Source: Bartonella henselae str. Houston-1
GTDB taxonomy: Bacteria; Pseudomonadota; Alphaproteobacteria; Rhizobiales; Rhizobiaceae
Reading direction: 5' to 3'
Assembly: GCF_000046705.1 (NCBI RefSeq)
Contig: NC_005956.1
Span: 496,001-560,000 of the forward strand
DNA length: 64,000 nucleotides
Both the position numbers and the translations under genes were made by a program. Positions within the stretch are counted from its first letter, which is position 1. Every line of letters starts with the position of its first letter. Below are positions 1 through 10,359 of this stretch, in pieces. Under the pieces are notes generated by a model. It had not been told where the DNA came from. It searched no databases and saw nothing but the letters and a program-made list of their open reading frames with translations.

Positions 1-312
1 GATGCATTAGTAACCATTCATATTCAAAAACATCCTCGTTTGCGCGTTGAAGGAAGGGCTCTCCATCTTGATTTACCAGTTCCCCTTAGACATGCTGTTT
101 TAGGAGCAAAAGAAGAAGTTGAAACTTTGGAGGGGCGTGTAGTGTTAACGATACCTGCTTGGTCAAGTTCTGATCGTGTTTTACGGCTGAAAGGAAAAGG
201 ACTTCGTTTAAAAAATGGCAACAGAGACGATCTTTATGTGCATGTTCGTATCATGTTGCCGGAAGGAGGAGATTCTGCATTAGAACAGTTTTTGCAAATG
301 CAAAAAGGATAA
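1..312 (+). CDS. DnaJ-type co-chaperone, C-terminal part (cut by window start)
   Basis: The reading frame is open from base 1, so the gene begins before the window; about 103 C-terminal residues are visible. They match the second substrate-binding beta-barrel of DnaJ/CbpA proteins: a HPRLRVEGR strand, then [35 protein letters not shown] and a [11 protein letters not shown] end. The family delivers unfolded substrates to Hsp70 (DnaK) in the cytoplasm. No zinc-finger cysteines are visible, and the short QFLQMQKG tail suits the simpler DnaJ-class (CbpA/curved-DNA-binding-like) proteins, but the J domain is outside the window, so the subtype stays open. fabI follows about 110 bases later on the same strand, a common Rhizobiales neighbour. 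Confidence 0.85.
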   Translation, partial: DALVTIHIQKHPRLRVEGRALHLDLPVPLRHAVLGAKEEVETLEGRVVLTIPAWSSSDRVLRLKGKGLRLKNGNRDDLYVHVRIMLPEGGDSALEQFLQMQKG

Positions 313-422
313 TTTTTGAGATATATTTGTTTGATTTTAAAGCAATTGCTTGAAGAAAAAGTTGACCTATGTCATAGGCAGAGAGATAATTATTAATTTC
401 AAGTAGCAACAGGGCAATGCTA

Positions 423-1241
423 ATGGCTAAGGGTAATGGTTTATTGTATGGCAAGCGTGGTTTAATTTTGGGATTAGCCAATAATCGTTCTATCGCTTGG
501 GGAATAGCTAAAACAGCAAGTAGCGCGGGTGCAGAGCTTGCTTTTACCTATCAAGGTGAGGCGATGAAAAAGCGTGTTGAGCCTTTGGCTGAAGAAGTAA
601 AGGGTTTTGTTTGTGGTCATTGTGATGTTTCTGATAGTGCATCCATTGATGCGGTTTTTAACACAATAGAGAAGAAATGGGGCAAGCTCGATTTTTTAGT
701 TCATGCTATTGGTTTTTCTGATAAAGAGGAACTAAGCGGTCGTTATGTCGATATAAGCGAATCGAATTTTATGATGACCATGAATATTTCTGTTTATTCC
801 TTAACAGCTTTGACGAAGCGTGCAGAGAAATTGATGTCGGATGGTGGGTCAATTTTAACGCTGACTTATTATGGTGCGGAAAAGGTTGTTCCCAACTATA
901 ACGTGATGGGAGTTGCAAAAGCAGCTCTTGAAGCGAGCGTGAAATATCTGGCAGTGGATTTAGGTCCTAAACATATTCGTGTGAATGCTATATCTGCTGG
1001 GCCAATCAAAACCTTAGCTGCTTCTGGCATTGGTGATTTCCGTTATATTTTAAAATGGAATGAATATAATGCTCCTTTACGTCGTACGGTGACAATCGAA
1101 GAGGTAGGTGATTCTGCTCTTTATTTGCTTTCGGATTTGTCTCGTTCTGTTACCGGTGAAGTGCATCATGTGGATTCAGGTTATAACATCATAGGTATGA
1201 AAGCTGTTGATGCACCAGATATTTCCGTCGTTAAAGAATAA
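423..1241 (+). CDS. fabI: enoyl-[acyl-carrier-protein] reductase (NADH)
   Basis: Cytoplasmic enzyme that reduces trans-2-enoyl-ACP in the last step of each fatty-acid elongation round (FAS II). It is a Rossmann-fold short-chain dehydrogenase of the FabI type: the nucleotide-binding segment LILGLANNRSIAWGIA lies at residues 14-29 and the catalytic pair Y-x6-K is Y159 (YNVMGVAK) with K166. Two in-frame ATGs exist, at 417 and 423. I chose 423 because AGGG at 411-414 then sits 8 bases upstream, and the 272-residue product equals the usual length of rhizobial FabI. The gene stands between the DnaJ-type gene and aroC. Confidence in function is high; only the start is a choice. Confidence 0.95.
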   Translation: MAKGNGLLYGKRGLILGLANNRSIAWGIAKTASSAGAELAFTYQGEAMKKRVEPLAEEVKGFVCGHCDVSDSASIDAVFNTIEKKWGKLDFLVHAIGFSDKEELSGRYVDISESNFMMTMNISVYSLTALTKRAEKLMSDGGSILTLTYYGAEKVVPNYNVMGVAKAALEASVKYLAVDLGPKHIRVNAISAGPIKTLAASGIGDFRYILKWNEYNAPLRRTVTIEEVGDSALYLLSDLSRSVTGEVHHVDSGYNIIGMKAVDAPDISVVKE

Positions 1242-1368
1242 AGTTTTATGAGACGGCGGTGATTTAACCGAATTTAAAACGGTCAAGGATACTTTAAAAT
1301 AGAGACTGTTTTGCAGAGTTTAATATATGTTCTAGCTGCATATATGACAGAGAAACGAGTCATTTTTC

Positions 1369-2469
1369 ATGTCACATAATACATTTGGTCATCTATTTCG
1401 TGTAACAACATGGGGTGAAAGTCATGGTGAGGCTCTTGGTTGTGTCATTGATGGTTGTCCTCCAGGCATTACTTTTACTCTTTCAGATATTCAATCTTAT
1501 CTTAATAAACGTAAACCGGGACAATCCAAATACACGACGCAGCGCCGTGAGTTGGATCAAGTAGAGATACTTTCAGGAGTTATTGTTCAAGACGATGGGA
1601 TAACATTTGTGACAACAGGAACACCAATTTCCCTGTTGATTCGAAATATGGATCAGCGTTCTAAGGATTATAGCGCAATAGTTCATCAGTATCGTCCAGG
1701 GCATGCAGATTATACGTATGATGTTAAGTATGGCATTCGTGATTTTCGAGGTGGCGGACGTGCTTCAGCACGTGAGACGGCAGCACGTGTTGCAGCAGGT
1801 GCTGTTGCTCGTAAAATTATTCCTGGTGTGATTGTACGGGGAGCTGTGATAGCAATTGGTCCTCATACGATTAATCGCAATCGTTGGAACTGGTCAGAGG
1901 TTGATAACAATCCTTTTTTTACGCCTGATGCAGAGATGGTACAGGTTTTTAGTGATTATATCGATAAGGTTCATAAAAATGGTTCATCTGTTGGTGCTGT
2001 TGTCGAGATTGTTGCAGAAAATATTCCAGCAGGTTTGGGAGCACCTATTTACGCAAAACTTGATCAGGATATCGCATCATTACTTATGTCGATTAATGCG
2101 GTGAAAGGTGTCGAAATAGGTGATGGTTTTGCAGCAGCACGCTTGACGGGGGAAGAAAATGCAGATGAAATGCGGATGGGGAGTGATGGAAAACCGCTCT
2201 TTTTATCCAATCATGCTGGTGGTATTGTAGGCGGAATATCGAGTGGACAGCCGATTATTGCACGTTTTGCAGTAAAGCCTACTTCATCAATTTTGATTCC
2301 TCGTCGTTCAATTGATGTTGATGGTAATGATGTAAATGTTATAACGAAGGGGCGTCATGATCCATGTGTTGGGATTCGTGCTGTTCCTGTTGGTGAAGCA
2401 ATGGTAGCTTGTGCTCTTGCGGATCATTATCTCAGGCATCGCGGCCAGGTAGGGTGCTTCAAAAGGTGA
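1369..2469 (+). CDS. aroC: chorismate synthase
   Basis: Catalyses the last shikimate-pathway step, EPSP to chorismate, with reduced FMN as cofactor. The 366-residue protein starts with the family signature [21 protein letters not shown] (residues 13-33) and carries the [19 protein letters not shown] block near residue 130 and [11 protein letters not shown] further on, all conserved in AroC. Length is normal. The next gene, the ribB fusion, starts 3 bases after the stop, so the two are probably co-transcribed and translationally coupled. No unusual residues were seen. Confidence 0.97.
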   Translation: MSHNTFGHLFRVTTWGESHGEALGCVIDGCPPGITFTLSDIQSYLNKRKPGQSKYTTQRRELDQVEILSGVIVQDDGITFVTTGTPISLLIRNMDQRSKDYSAIVHQYRPGHADYTYDVKYGIRDFRGGGRASARETAARVAAGAVARKIIPGVIVRGAVIAIGPHTINRNRWNWSEVDNNPFFTPDAEMVQVFSDYIDKVHKNGSSVGAVVEIVAENIPAGLGAPIYAKLDQDIASLLMSINAVKGVEIGDGFAAARLTGEENADEMRMGSDGKPLFLSNHAGGIVGGISSGQPIIARFAVKPTSSILIPRRSIDVDGNDVNVITKGRHDPCVGIRAVPVGEAMVACALADHYLRHRGQVGCFKR

Positions 2470-2472
2470 ATA

Positions 2473-3579
2473 ATGACGTATGATCAAAAAAAAATTGTTT
2501 CTGCACTTCGCGCTTTTGAACGCGGTGAAATTGTGGTGGTTACAGATGATGATGATCGTGAAAACGAAGGTGATTTGATTGTTGCCGCTGTCCATTGCAC
2601 AGAAGAAAAGATGGCATTTATCATTCGCCATACAACGGGTATTGTTTGTGCTCCTATGCCAAAAGAAGAAGCGCAACGGTTTAATCTTACTCCTATGGTG
2701 TTAGATAATAATTCAGTGCATCGTACCCAATTTACTGTGACTGTTGATTTTAAACATGGAACAACGACAGGGATTTCAGCACACGACCGTACATTAGCGG
2801 TGCGTAATCTTGCTAATTCGAATGCTGGTGCGAACGATTTTATCCGTCCAGGACATATTTTCCCATTGATTGCGCATGAAGGGGGAGTTCTCATGCGTTC
2901 AGGCCACACGGAGGCAGCTGTTGATTTATGTAAATTGGCGGGTTTGCCACCAGTTGGCGTTATTGGTGAATTGGTCAATGATGACGGTAGCGTGAAACAT
3001 GGAGATGAAGTTACAAGATTTGCACAAGAGAATCAGTTTCATATCATAACAGTTGCAGATTTGATTGCTTATCGCCAACGTAAGGAAATGTTGATCCAAC
3101 ATGTTGGAGAAATGCATATTGAAACATTAGTAGGACCAGCTGTCGTTCAAAGTTATCAACTTCCTTGGGAAGCTGTTCAACATGTTGCAATCATTTTTGG
3201 TGATATCCGTGACGGTGAGGATATTCCTGTGCGCTTGCATCGTGAAAATATTGTGAACGATGTTTTTGGTCAAACTTCAGATATTTTAGAAATCATGCGG
3301 CGTATGATGAAAAAAGAAAAACGTGGTGTGTTTGTTTATTTGCGTGAAGGATCTGTTGGTGTAAAATCCGCTGTTAGTATTCAGGCTCTAGCAATGAGGG
3401 GGGGAGAAAGCCATACGCAAGCGATTGAACGCGAAGAAGAATGGCGCCAAATTGGTTTAGGATCACAAATTTTAAAGCATTTAGGGATTAGTTCTGTTAT
3501 CCTTTATGCTTCTAAAGAGCGTCATTATGTAGGTTTGGAAGGTTTTGGAATTCGTATATCCAGAACAGATATCTTGTGA
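2473..3579 (+). CDS. ribB: 3,4-dihydroxy-2-butanone-4-phosphate synthase with degenerate GTP cyclohydrolase II domain (RibBX-like)
   Basis: Residues 1-200 are a RibB domain, which makes the four-carbon riboflavin precursor from ribulose-5-phosphate. The acidic active-site loop [11 protein letters not shown] is at 25-35, with [12 protein letters not shown] at 95-106 and RPGHIFPL at 125-132. Residues about 214-368 have the fold pattern of GTP cyclohydrolase II, but the zinc-binding block, normally with three cysteines (SECLTGD...RCDCG), is replaced here by [11 protein letters not shown] (256-266), which has none. The RQEGRxIGL catalytic stretch is reduced to REGSVGVKS. The C-terminal half therefore cannot be a normal GTP cyclohydrolase II, and a separate ribA is expected elsewhere. 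The gene is coupled to aroC upstream and nearly abuts xseB. A G7 run lies at 3398-3404 in the degenerate half. Confidence 0.92.
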   Translation: MTYDQKKIVSALRAFERGEIVVVTDDDDRENEGDLIVAAVHCTEEKMAFIIRHTTGIVCAPMPKEEAQRFNLTPMVLDNNSVHRTQFTVTVDFKHGTTTGISAHDRTLAVRNLANSNAGANDFIRPGHIFPLIAHEGGVLMRSGHTEAAVDLCKLAGLPPVGVIGELVNDDGSVKHGDEVTRFAQENQFHIITVADLIAYRQRKEMLIQHVGEMHIETLVGPAVVQSYQLPWEAVQHVAIIFGDIRDGEDIPVRLHRENIVNDVFGQTSDILEIMRRMMKKEKRGVFVYLREGSVGVKSAVSIQALAMRGGESHTQAIEREEEWRQIGLGSQILKHLGISSVILYASKERHYVGLEGFGIRISRTDIL

Positions 3580-3586
3580 GGATCAC

Positions 3587-3841
3587 ATGAAACAAGAAAT
3601 ACAAAAGGGAGATGTTGCTACATTAAGTTTTGAGCAGGCGCTTAAGCAGCTTGAAGTGATTGTTGAAAATTTGGAACGTGGGGACGTACCTTTAGAACAA
3701 TCAATTGACATTTATGAACGTGGTGAAGCTCTTAAAAAACATTGCGAGAAACTCTTGAAAGCTGCAGAAGCTAAAGTTGAGAAGATTCAACTTTCAGAGG
3801 GAGGTACTCCAGAAGGTGTAGAACCACTTGATTCTGAATAA
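3587..3841 (+). CDS. xseB: exodeoxyribonuclease VII small subunit
   Basis: Small subunit of the XseA-XseB nuclease that degrades single-stranded DNA. The 84-residue protein has the typical short helical pattern: [20 protein letters not shown], then [24 protein letters not shown], followed by an acidic tail. A longer in-frame start exists at 3545 inside the ribB reading frame. I prefer ATG 3587 because a TGAGGA ribosome-binding site precedes it by a normal spacing and the product then has family length. It lies 7 bases after ribB and about 200 bases before dxs, with which it is frequently linked in alphaproteobacteria. The large subunit gene xseA is not in the window. Confidence 0.93.
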   Translation: MKQEIQKGDVATLSFEQALKQLEVIVENLERGDVPLEQSIDIYERGEALKKHCEKLLKAAEAKVEKIQLSEGGTPEGVEPLDSE

Positions 3842-4047
3842 TGCTAAACATTTAGAATATTTATTGCAAGTTTATAGGGAACGCATTTTATCGTTTTTTT
3901 TATGAAATGAATTAAAAGTGGGAAAGTCTGTAGATAATTCTATAGAGATAAAGTATTTCGATAAAATGCACCACACTGTAAACGAAAGAGTGAAGAAGGC
4001 TTATTCTTAATATTTCATTCTTTTAATAAGATAATAGGGAGTTTTTT

Positions 4048-5970
4048 TTGTCTCGGACATTGACGCCATTACTTGATCGTGTTTGTGAACCACAAGATTT
4101 GCGGGCATTTCCTGAATCTGATTTGGCACGGTTAGCTGATGAGTTGCGTGCAGAAACAATTGATGTGGTTTCCGTAACAGGTGGTCATCTTGGTGCAGGA
4201 CTTGGTGTTATTGAGCTTACAGTTGCATTGCATTATGTTTTTAATACCCCTGAGGATAGGATTATTTGGGATGTTGGTCATCAAGCTTATCCGCATAAAA
4301 TTTTAACGGGACGTAGAGAGAAAATTCGCACATTGCGTCAAGAGGGGGGATTGTCAGGTTTTACAAAGCGTTCAGAAAGTGTATATGATCCATTTGGTGC
4401 AGGGCATTCTTCTACTTCTATTTCAGCAGGTCTTGGTATGGCGGTGGCAAGTGCTTTAAAAGCAGAGAAAAGACGCAATATTGTTGCTGTGATTGGTGAT
4501 GGCGCTATGTCTGCTGGTATGGCCTATGAAGCGATGAATAACGCTGGTGCTTTAAATGCACGCTTGATTGTTGTTCTTAATGATAATGATATGTCTATTG
4601 CACCACCTACAGGTGCTATGAGTGCTCATCTTGCACGATTAGTTTCTCGTCCCGCTTACCGTAGTTTGCGTGAACGGGTAAAGGTGCTAGGTGAAAAATT
4701 GCCCAAGTTCTTTTTAGACAAAGCACGTCGTTCAGAGGAATTTGCGCGTGGTTTTTTGGTTGGAGGAACTTTATTTGAAGAGCTTGGCTTTTACTATGTT
4801 GGACCAATAGATGGTCACAATTTAAAGCATTTATTGCCTGTTTTAAAGAATGTTCGTGAATATCCTACAGGTCCTGTTTTGATACATGTAGTCACGCATA
4901 AGGGTAAGGGATATGCACCTGCGGAAGCATCATTGGATAAATATCATGGTGTTAATCGTTTTGATATTATAACAGGTAAACAGGTTAAAGCATCAAGCAA
5001 TGTTCTTCCCTATACTAAAGTATTTTCTAAAGCTTTAAGAGAAGAAGCCAGTTATGATGATAAGATTGTTGCTATAACAGCGGCAATGCCAACTGGAACG
5101 GGTCTTGATTTTTTCGCTGAAAAATTTCCTGAGAGAATGTTTGATGTTGGTATCGCTGAGCAGCATGCAGTAACTTTTGCTGCTGGAATGGCCTGTGAAG
5201 GCTATAAACCTTTTGTCGCGATTTATTCTACTTTTTTACAGCGCGCTTATGATCAGATTATCCACGATGTATCGATTCAAAAGTTGCCTGTGCGTTTTGC
5301 GATTGATCGAGCTGGCTTTGTAGGTGCAGATGGTGCGACGCATGCTGGCAGTTTTGATATTGTTTTTTTGACTACTCTTCCTGAATTTGTTGTCATGGCG
5401 CCTTCTGATGAGGTGGAACTGATGCATATGGTACGTACCGCTGCAGCTTATGATCAGGGGCCAATTTCTTTTCGTTATCCGCGTGGTGAAGGCATTGGCA
5501 TGGATTTACCGCAGCGCGGTGAGATATTAGAGATTGGCAAAGGACGTATTCTGCATGAGGGAAACAGGATAGCTTTGGTTTGTTTTGGAACGCGGATATC
5601 AGAAGTGTTGGTGGCTGCTGATGAGTTGAGTGCTGAAGGATTGTCTACGACTGTTGCAGATGCACGGTTTGCGAAGCCCTTAGATAAAGATTTGATGCGT
5701 CGTTTAGCACGTGAGCATGAAGTATTAGTGACAATTGAAGAAGGTGCAATAGGCGGGTTTGGAGCGCACTTATTACAGTTTTTGGCACAAGAAGGGCTTT
5801 TAGAACATGGTTTGAAAGTTCGCACATTAAAACTTCCTGATGAATATTTGAATCATGGTTCACAAGAGAAAGTTCTTTCGCGTATAGGACTTGATGCTGT
5901 TGGTATTGTTAATACGGTTTTTTCTGCTTTAGGACGCAAGATTCGGACAGTGCAGAGAGTTCGAGTATGA
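4048..5970 (+). CDS. dxs: 1-deoxy-D-xylulose-5-phosphate synthase
   Basis: First enzyme of the MEP isoprenoid pathway: thiamine-diphosphate-dependent condensation of pyruvate with glyceraldehyde-3-phosphate. The thiamine-pyrophosphate motif [18 protein letters not shown] starts at residue 150, the H of [17 protein letters not shown] is at 47, and the catalytic glutamate is in [15 protein letters not shown] in the transketolase-like central domain; the C-terminal transketolase domain is complete. Length (640) is normal. The start codon is TTG at 4048, with AGGGA at 4036-4040 as ribosome-binding site. The tlyA gene starts 1 base past the stop. ispH, the last enzyme of the same pathway, is also in this window at 11.6 kb. 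Confidence 0.97.
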   Translation: MSRTLTPLLDRVCEPQDLRAFPESDLARLADELRAETIDVVSVTGGHLGAGLGVIELTVALHYVFNTPEDRIIWDVGHQAYPHKILTGRREKIRTLRQEGGLSGFTKRSESVYDPFGAGHSSTSISAGLGMAVASALKAEKRRNIVAVIGDGAMSAGMAYEAMNNAGALNARLIVVLNDNDMSIAPPTGAMSAHLARLVSRPAYRSLRERVKVLGEKLPKFFLDKARRSEEFARGFLVGGTLFEELGFYYVGPIDGHNLKHLLPVLKNVREYPTGPVLIHVVTHKGKGYAPAEASLDKYHGVNRFDIITGKQVKASSNVLPYTKVFSKALREEASYDDKIVAITAAMPTGTGLDFFAEKFPERMFDVGIAEQHAVTFAAGMACEGYKPFVAIYSTFLQRAYDQIIHDVSIQKLPVRFAIDRAGFVGADGATHAGSFDIVFLTTLPEFVVMAPSDEVELMHMVRTAAAYDQGPISFRYPRGEGIGMDLPQRGEILEIGKGRILHEGNRIALVCFGTRISEVLVAADELSAEGLSTTVADARFAKPLDKDLMRRLAREHEVLVTIEEGAIGGFGAHLLQFLAQEGLLEHGLKVRTLKLPDEYLNHGSQEKVLSRIGLDAVGIVNTVFSALGRKIRTVQRVRV

Positions 5971-5971
5971 G

Positions 5972-6721
5972 ATGGCCGTTAGAAAAAGGCTCGATATTCT
6001 TTTAGTTGAAAAAAACTTTTTTACGACTCGTTCACGAGCACGTGATGCTATTGTGCGTCAAACGGTTAAGGTGAATGGTGAAATCATTTTAAAAGCTGGG
6101 CAAATCATCCCTGATGATGCAGAAATTGTCGTTTTTGATCCAGCACAAAATTATGTTTCACGTGCGGCACTAAAATTGATGGGTGCACTTGATGCATTTC
6201 CGATTGTAACGGATAAAGTGACTGCCATTGATATTGGTGCATCGACAGGTGGTTTTACACAAGTTCTCTTAGAGCGCGGAGCAGAGCATGTTATTGCTGT
6301 CGATGTTGGTCATAATCAATTGGATGCACGTTTATTTGGCAACAGTGCGATAACCTTATTGGAAGGCTTAAATGTTAGAGATTTAAAACAGGAACATTTA
6401 GGTGGACGGGAGATTGATCTCATTGTCTCAGACGTTAGTTTTATTTCTCTCAAACTTGCATTACCTCCTGTTTTGTCTTTAGCAAAGCAGGGAGCACAAG
6501 CCGTTTTATTGGTAAAGCCACAATTTGAAATTGGTCGAGAATTTCTTAGTAAAGGGGGGATATTGAAAGATCTATCAAGAGCAAAACAAACTGCTGAGGG
6601 ACTTTTTGATTGGCTCAATACGCAAAGAGGCTGGATTGCAAAAGGTTTGCTTCCCTCATCCATTGCAGGTGCTGATGGCAATTTAGAATATTTGTTGTTC
6701 GGAGAAAAAAAGAGTGAGTAA
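5972..6721 (+). CDS. tlyA: TlyA-family rRNA 2'-O-methyltransferase / hemolysin-like protein
   Basis: Two domains are visible: an S4 RNA-binding domain (about residues 6-65, RLDILLVEKNFFTTRSRARD) and an FtsJ/RrmJ-type methyltransferase domain with the SAM-binding loop DIGASTGGF at 87-95 and later LIVSDVSFISLKLALP and VKPQFEIGRE motifs. In other bacteria TlyA methylates ribose in 16S and/or 23S rRNA; hemolysin is the historic name. The gene starts 1 base after dxs and its end overlaps the next methyltransferase by 8 bases, so the three genes form a tight operon. Length (249) is normal for the family. Exact rRNA target is not visible from sequence. Confidence 0.92.
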   Translation: MAVRKRLDILLVEKNFFTTRSRARDAIVRQTVKVNGEIILKAGQIIPDDAEIVVFDPAQNYVSRAALKLMGALDAFPIVTDKVTAIDIGASTGGFTQVLLERGAEHVIAVDVGHNQLDARLFGNSAITLLEGLNVRDLKQEHLGGREIDLIVSDVSFISLKLALPPVLSLAKQGAQAVLLVKPQFEIGREFLSKGGILKDLSRAKQTAEGLFDWLNTQRGWIAKGLLPSSIAGADGNLEYLLFGEKKSE

Positions 6722-7967
6722 CAGAGTTGTAATTGACCATATTGGAGCAAGTGGTCACGGTATTTCCAATATATCGCATGACTCTCTCTCTGTTCCTTTT
6801 ACTTTACCGGGAGAGGTAGCTATAGTTGCTCTTCGTGGAAAATATGGAAAACTTATTGCCTTAGAAAAAAAATCATCAGAACGCATTGATGCCATCTGCC
6901 AACATTTTGAAAATTGTGGAGGGTGTGTTCTTCAGCATTGGCATGCTGATGCTTATCGCTCTTGGAAACGACAATTGGTTATTGATGCGCTGAAAAGATA
7001 TGGGATTGATGTTTTTGTTTCTCCTTTAATTGAAGGTGGATACCAAAATCGCCGGCGAATCACTTTAACAGCGCTTGCCACTCAGAAAGGTCATATTGTT
7101 GGCTTTAACCGTTATTTATCTCATGATGTTATCGCACTTGAGGAATGTCCAGTCACACGTTTAGAGATTATGTCTAAACTCAATTCTATCAAGTTACTTT
7201 GCGCTCTTGTAGGCAATCATACCAAGCGTTTTCAGGTTACAGTGACATCTGTTGAAAATGGTTTAGATGTTGCTTTCAATGGGTGTGTTGTAAGAGATGA
7301 GCATATTCGTCAGCAAATGATTCATACAGCTCTTGCATATGGAATGACACGTTTATCTGTGGAAGGTGAAATTTTGGTTGAACGAGAAAAACCATTGGTT
7401 TACTTCGGAGATGTCTGTGTTGAATTTCCTGCTGGTGGGTTTTTACAAGCAACTTTTGAAGCAGAAAATATTATGGGCAATATTATTTTGGCCTATTTAG
7501 AAAAAGCAAAGAATGCCGTTGATTTGTTTTCAGGGTTAGGAACATTTACCTTACGTATGGCAAAAAAGATGAATGTGCATGCGGTAGAAAATAATGAGAC
7601 AGCATTAGCAAATTTAGATCGGGCAGCGCGTTTTGCGACGGGTTTAAAAACAATAACTTGTGAAAGACGTGATCTTTTTCGTCGTCCACTTTCTGCGAAG
7701 GAGTTGTCGTGTTTTGAGTGCGTTGTTTTTGATCCTCCACGTGCTGGTGCACAAGAACAGGTACGTGAATTAGCAAAGACAACAATCCCTCGTGTCGTCA
7801 CTATTTCGTGTAATCCTGTTACATTTGCTCGTGATTTATCTCTTCTTGTTGCCGGTGGCTACACAATAGAGAAAATCATACCGATTGATCAATTTTTATG
7901 GTCACCACATGTTGAAATTGTTGCACTTTTGAGCAAACGAAAAATAAAGGCAAATTGGAAGCTTTAG
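6714..7967 (+). CDS. 23S rRNA (uracil-C5)-methyltransferase, RlmD/RumA-like
   Basis: A 417-residue class I RNA m5U methyltransferase of the TrmA/RlmD family. An iron-sulfur-type cysteine pattern is present (C62-x5-C68-x2-C71 in CQHFENCGGC). The SAM site DLFSGLGTFTLRMA, the FDPPRAGA block and the nucleophile-containing VTISCNPVTFARDL stretch are intact, so it should be active. The N-terminal TRAM domain is short. Start is GTG at 6714, overlapping tlyA by 8 bases, which indicates translational coupling. The family includes enzymes for U747 and U1939 of 23S rRNA; which one this is cannot be decided here. Confidence 0.92.
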   Translation: MSNRVVIDHIGASGHGISNISHDSLSVPFTLPGEVAIVALRGKYGKLIALEKKSSERIDAICQHFENCGGCVLQHWHADAYRSWKRQLVIDALKRYGIDVFVSPLIEGGYQNRRRITLTALATQKGHIVGFNRYLSHDVIALEECPVTRLEIMSKLNSIKLLCALVGNHTKRFQVTVTSVENGLDVAFNGCVVRDEHIRQQMIHTALAYGMTRLSVEGEILVEREKPLVYFGDVCVEFPAGGFLQATFEAENIMGNIILAYLEKAKNAVDLFSGLGTFTLRMAKKMNVHAVENNETALANLDRAARFATGLKTITCERRDLFRRPLSAKELSCFECVVFDPPRAGAQEQVRELAKTTIPRVVTISCNPVTFARDLSLLVAGGYTIEKIIPIDQFLWSPHVEIVALLSKRKIKANWKL

Positions 7968-8030
7968 CTTAGATTGAAAACTCTTTTAAATTCTGTTGAG
8001 AATTTTTTTAATCAAGTTGATTTGTATCTT

Positions 8031-9449
8031 TCATGTAAGTTCTGTTCCACCAATTGTCATATTATTAATGCGCAGATGAGGTTGTCCAACGCCAACAGGT
8101 ACGCTTTGTCCGGCTTTTCCACACGTACCGATACCATTATCAAGTTTACTATCATTTCCAATCATTGTAATACGTTTCATGGCTTCTGGCCCGTTTCCAA
8201 TAAGAGTTGCACCTTTAATGGGGGCTACAATTTTGCCATTTTCTACTCTGTAAGCTTCAGTGCATTCAAAGACGAATTTTCCAGAAGTGATATCAACCTG
8301 TCCACCACCAAAGGAAACAGCATAGATACCGCTTTTGAGTGAAGATAGAATTTCTTCAGGTGTTTTGTCGCCTCCTAGCATGATCGTATTTGTCATTCGT
8401 GGCATTGGTGCATATGCATAGGATTCACGCCGTCCATTTCCAGTTGGATTAACACCCATAAGCCGAGCATTTAGCCTATCTTGCATAAAACCAACAAGTT
8501 TTCCATTTTCAATAAGAATGTTATATCCTGATGGCGTACCTTCATCATCAATGGTGAGTGAACCACGACATTTTGGAATTGTACCATCATCAACAACTGT
8601 GACACCTTTTGCGGCAACTTGTTGACCCAAAAGCCCAGAAAAAGCAGATGTTTTTTTGCGGTTAAAGTCTCCTTCCAATCCATGGCCTACGGCTTCATGA
8701 AGCATAACGCCAGGCCATCCATTGGCTAAGACAACATCAAATGTTCCTGCTGGAGCTGCTTCTGCTTCTAAGTTTATGAGAGCCATACGCAAAGCCTCAT
8801 CGGCAGCTTTTTTCCAATTTTCTTCGCTAATGAATTGACTAAATGCTTGTCGTCCACCACATCCATAGAAGCCATTTTCACGCCGATTACCCTCAGCAGC
8901 AACCACAGATATGGAAAGTCGTACAAGAGGACGGATATCACGCACAAGATTCCCATCAGCGCGTAAAATTTCAACATGCTGTAGTGAACCGGAAAGAGAA
9001 ACAGTTACTTGATGCAATTTATCATTTTTTGCACGTAAATAGTCATCAATTTTTTGCAAAAGTGCACTTTTTTCTTCAAATGATGGAGCATTAAGGGGAT
9101 TATGTGGCTGATAAAGTTTTTTGTTTGTTTGTTGAGGTGCTACGCTATAAGGCCCTGCATGATTCTTATAGGTAACAGTTTTAGCTGCTTCACTAGCACG
9201 TTTGAGTGCGGCAGCTGATAATTCACTAGAGTGTGCATATCCAGTAGCTTCTCCAGCAACAACACGCAGACCAAACCCCATATCTTGATGAAATGAGCCA
9301 TTTTTAAGCTGTCTATTGTCAAATAAAAGCGTTTCACTTTCTGTATACTCAAGATAAAGCTCGCCATCATCAGCATGGTGAAGTGTTTCTTGCACAAGTG
9401 ATTGTACTTTAGCTGAAGCAATATCAAAATGATCAATCAGGGATTTCAT
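8031..9449 (-). CDS. tldD: TldD metalloprotease subunit
   Basis: Zinc protease subunit of the TldD/TldE (PmbA) pair, known for processing small peptides and originally named as a modulator of DNA gyrase. The metal-binding motif HEAVGHGLEGD lies at residues 251-261, in the expected HExxxH form. The N-terminal TldD domain (GFGLRVVAGEATGYAHSSEL) and the C-terminal MTNTIMLGGDKTPEEIL and GGGQVDITSGKFVFECTEAY blocks are intact. Length (472) is normal. It is convergent with the methyltransferase gene to its left and lies downstream of the IalB-like gene on the same strand. In many alphaproteobacteria tldD is next to the cytochrome aa3 oxidase genes; those are not seen here. Confidence 0.95.
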   Translation of the reverse strand: MKSLIDHFDIASAKVQSLVQETLHHADDGELYLEYTESETLLFDNRQLKNGSFHQDMGFGLRVVAGEATGYAHSSELSAAALKRASEAAKTVTYKNHAGPYSVAPQQTNKKLYQPHNPLNAPSFEEKSALLQKIDDYLRAKNDKLHQVTVSLSGSLQHVEILRADGNLVRDIRPLVRLSISVVAAEGNRRENGFYGCGGRQAFSQFISEENWKKAADEALRMALINLEAEAAPAGTFDVVLANGWPGVMLHEAVGHGLEGDFNRKKTSAFSGLLGQQVAAKGVTVVDDGTIPKCRGSLTIDDEGTPSGYNILIENGKLVGFMQDRLNARLMGVNPTGNGRRESYAYAPMPRMTNTIMLGGDKTPEEILSSLKSGIYAVSFGGGQVDITSGKFVFECTEAYRVENGKIVAPIKGATLIGNGPEAMKRITMIGNDSKLDNGIGTCGKAGQSVPVGVGQPHLRINNMTIGGTELT

Positions 9450-9536
9450 GACGGTTATCCTATTTTCATTGATGTCTGGAAGATTTCATTTGTTTTTTCA
9501 AGAAACTATAAGACAGATTCTGAGAGACAAATTTTA

Positions 9537-10076
9537 TTACATTGGTAAATTTGTATAGGCATCATTAAGTCCTTGAAGATCAATGAGGCTTCCGATTCCT
9601 TGCTCGGGAGTTGTGAAGATAAAATAGGTTGCTGTTTTACCTTTTAAAAAAAGCTTTAATATATCGTCTTTAAGAACCGCTTCAGCAACACAATTATCAC
9701 CCAGACAACGGCGATATTCTATTCGTCCCATATTTTTATCGTCAATTTTAAGTCCAACACCAGGGCGCAATTCAACGCGGATTGGAACAAAAACACGCAT
9801 CAGAACACCTTGATTTTTAGGAAGTTTATAAAAGGTAACACGCAGGGTAATATCATACCGATTCTGTGTGTGTACGTTTTGCACAACTTCACATTGTATA
9901 TTAGGTGTACCTGGCGGCAGAGAACAGACTTTTGTCCATGCACCATAGGTTTGTGGGGGAGGGACACTTTGTATATCCGATGTTTGTGCAACAGCGTGAG
10001 TGATGGAGCTATTATAAAGTGCGTAAAGAACAGCACCAACGAGGAAATTTTTTTTTATCAATTTATAAAGTACCAC
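9537..10076 (-). CDS. invasion-associated locus B (IalB) family secreted protein
   Basis: A 179-residue exported protein of the IalB family, named after a Bartonella bacilliformis protein linked to erythrocyte invasion. Residues 1 to about 30 form a signal peptide (positive KLIKKN, then a hydrophobic core ending near THAVA). The mature part shows the family pattern YGAWTKVCSLPPG...CEVVQNV, GVLMRVFVPI, VELRPGVGLKID and a paired-cysteine RRCLGDNCVAEAVL segment. The start is GTG at 10076 with an AAGG-type ribosome-binding site; I saw no in-frame ATG near it. It is probably a paralog of ialB rather than ialB itself, which usually sits beside ialA; no ialA is seen here. Confidence 0.85.
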   Translation of the reverse strand: MVLYKLIKKNFLVGAVLYALYNSSITHAVAQTSDIQSVPPPQTYGAWTKVCSLPPGTPNIQCEVVQNVHTQNRYDITLRVTFYKLPKNQGVLMRVFVPIRVELRPGVGLKIDDKNMGRIEYRRCLGDNCVAEAVLKDDILKLFLKGKTATYFIFTTPEQGIGSLIDLQGLNDAYTNLPM

Positions 10077-10284
10077 AGAAAACCTTACCTAAATCAACAC
10101 TCTTGTGTAAAGGTTTGTATAAAAGAATTTTAAACTAAAATTATAACATAAAACCAGTTTCTACCAAAACATATTACCCCATATGCACGAAAGAAAAAGT
10201 GAAAAAAACAGTGTTCTAAGAGAAAAAGCTTTTAGTATTGCTTTATGATGTTTGGTAAGATGTATTTTATTTTTATGATACATT

Positions 10285-10338
10285 TTTTAATGTAAGAAAA
10301 AATGTGTATTGTTTTAATGTAAGAAAAAATGTGTATTG
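10285..10338. repeat. perfect 27-bp tandem direct repeat, two copies
   Basis: Two identical adjacent 27-base units lie at 10285-10311 and 10312-10338, each beginning TTTTAATGTAAG and ending TGTGTATTG. They sit about 155-210 bases before the ctaB start. A perfect head-to-tail copy suggests a recent slippage or recombination event, so copy number may vary between strains. Confidence 0.95.
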
Positions 10339-10359
10339 AAAAAATGTATTTTTGTTGCA

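Noticed and set aside
2470..2472. FMN riboswitch before the riboflavin gene
   Set aside because: ribB starts 3 bases after aroC, leaving no room for a leader RNA.
2308..2978. Minus-strand frames of 122 and 164 codons over aroC and ribB
   Set aside because: Antisense shadows of strongly conserved genes.
7974..8342. 122-codon plus-strand frame over the tldD end
   Set aside because: It is antisense to the conserved C-terminus of tldD and has no support of its own.
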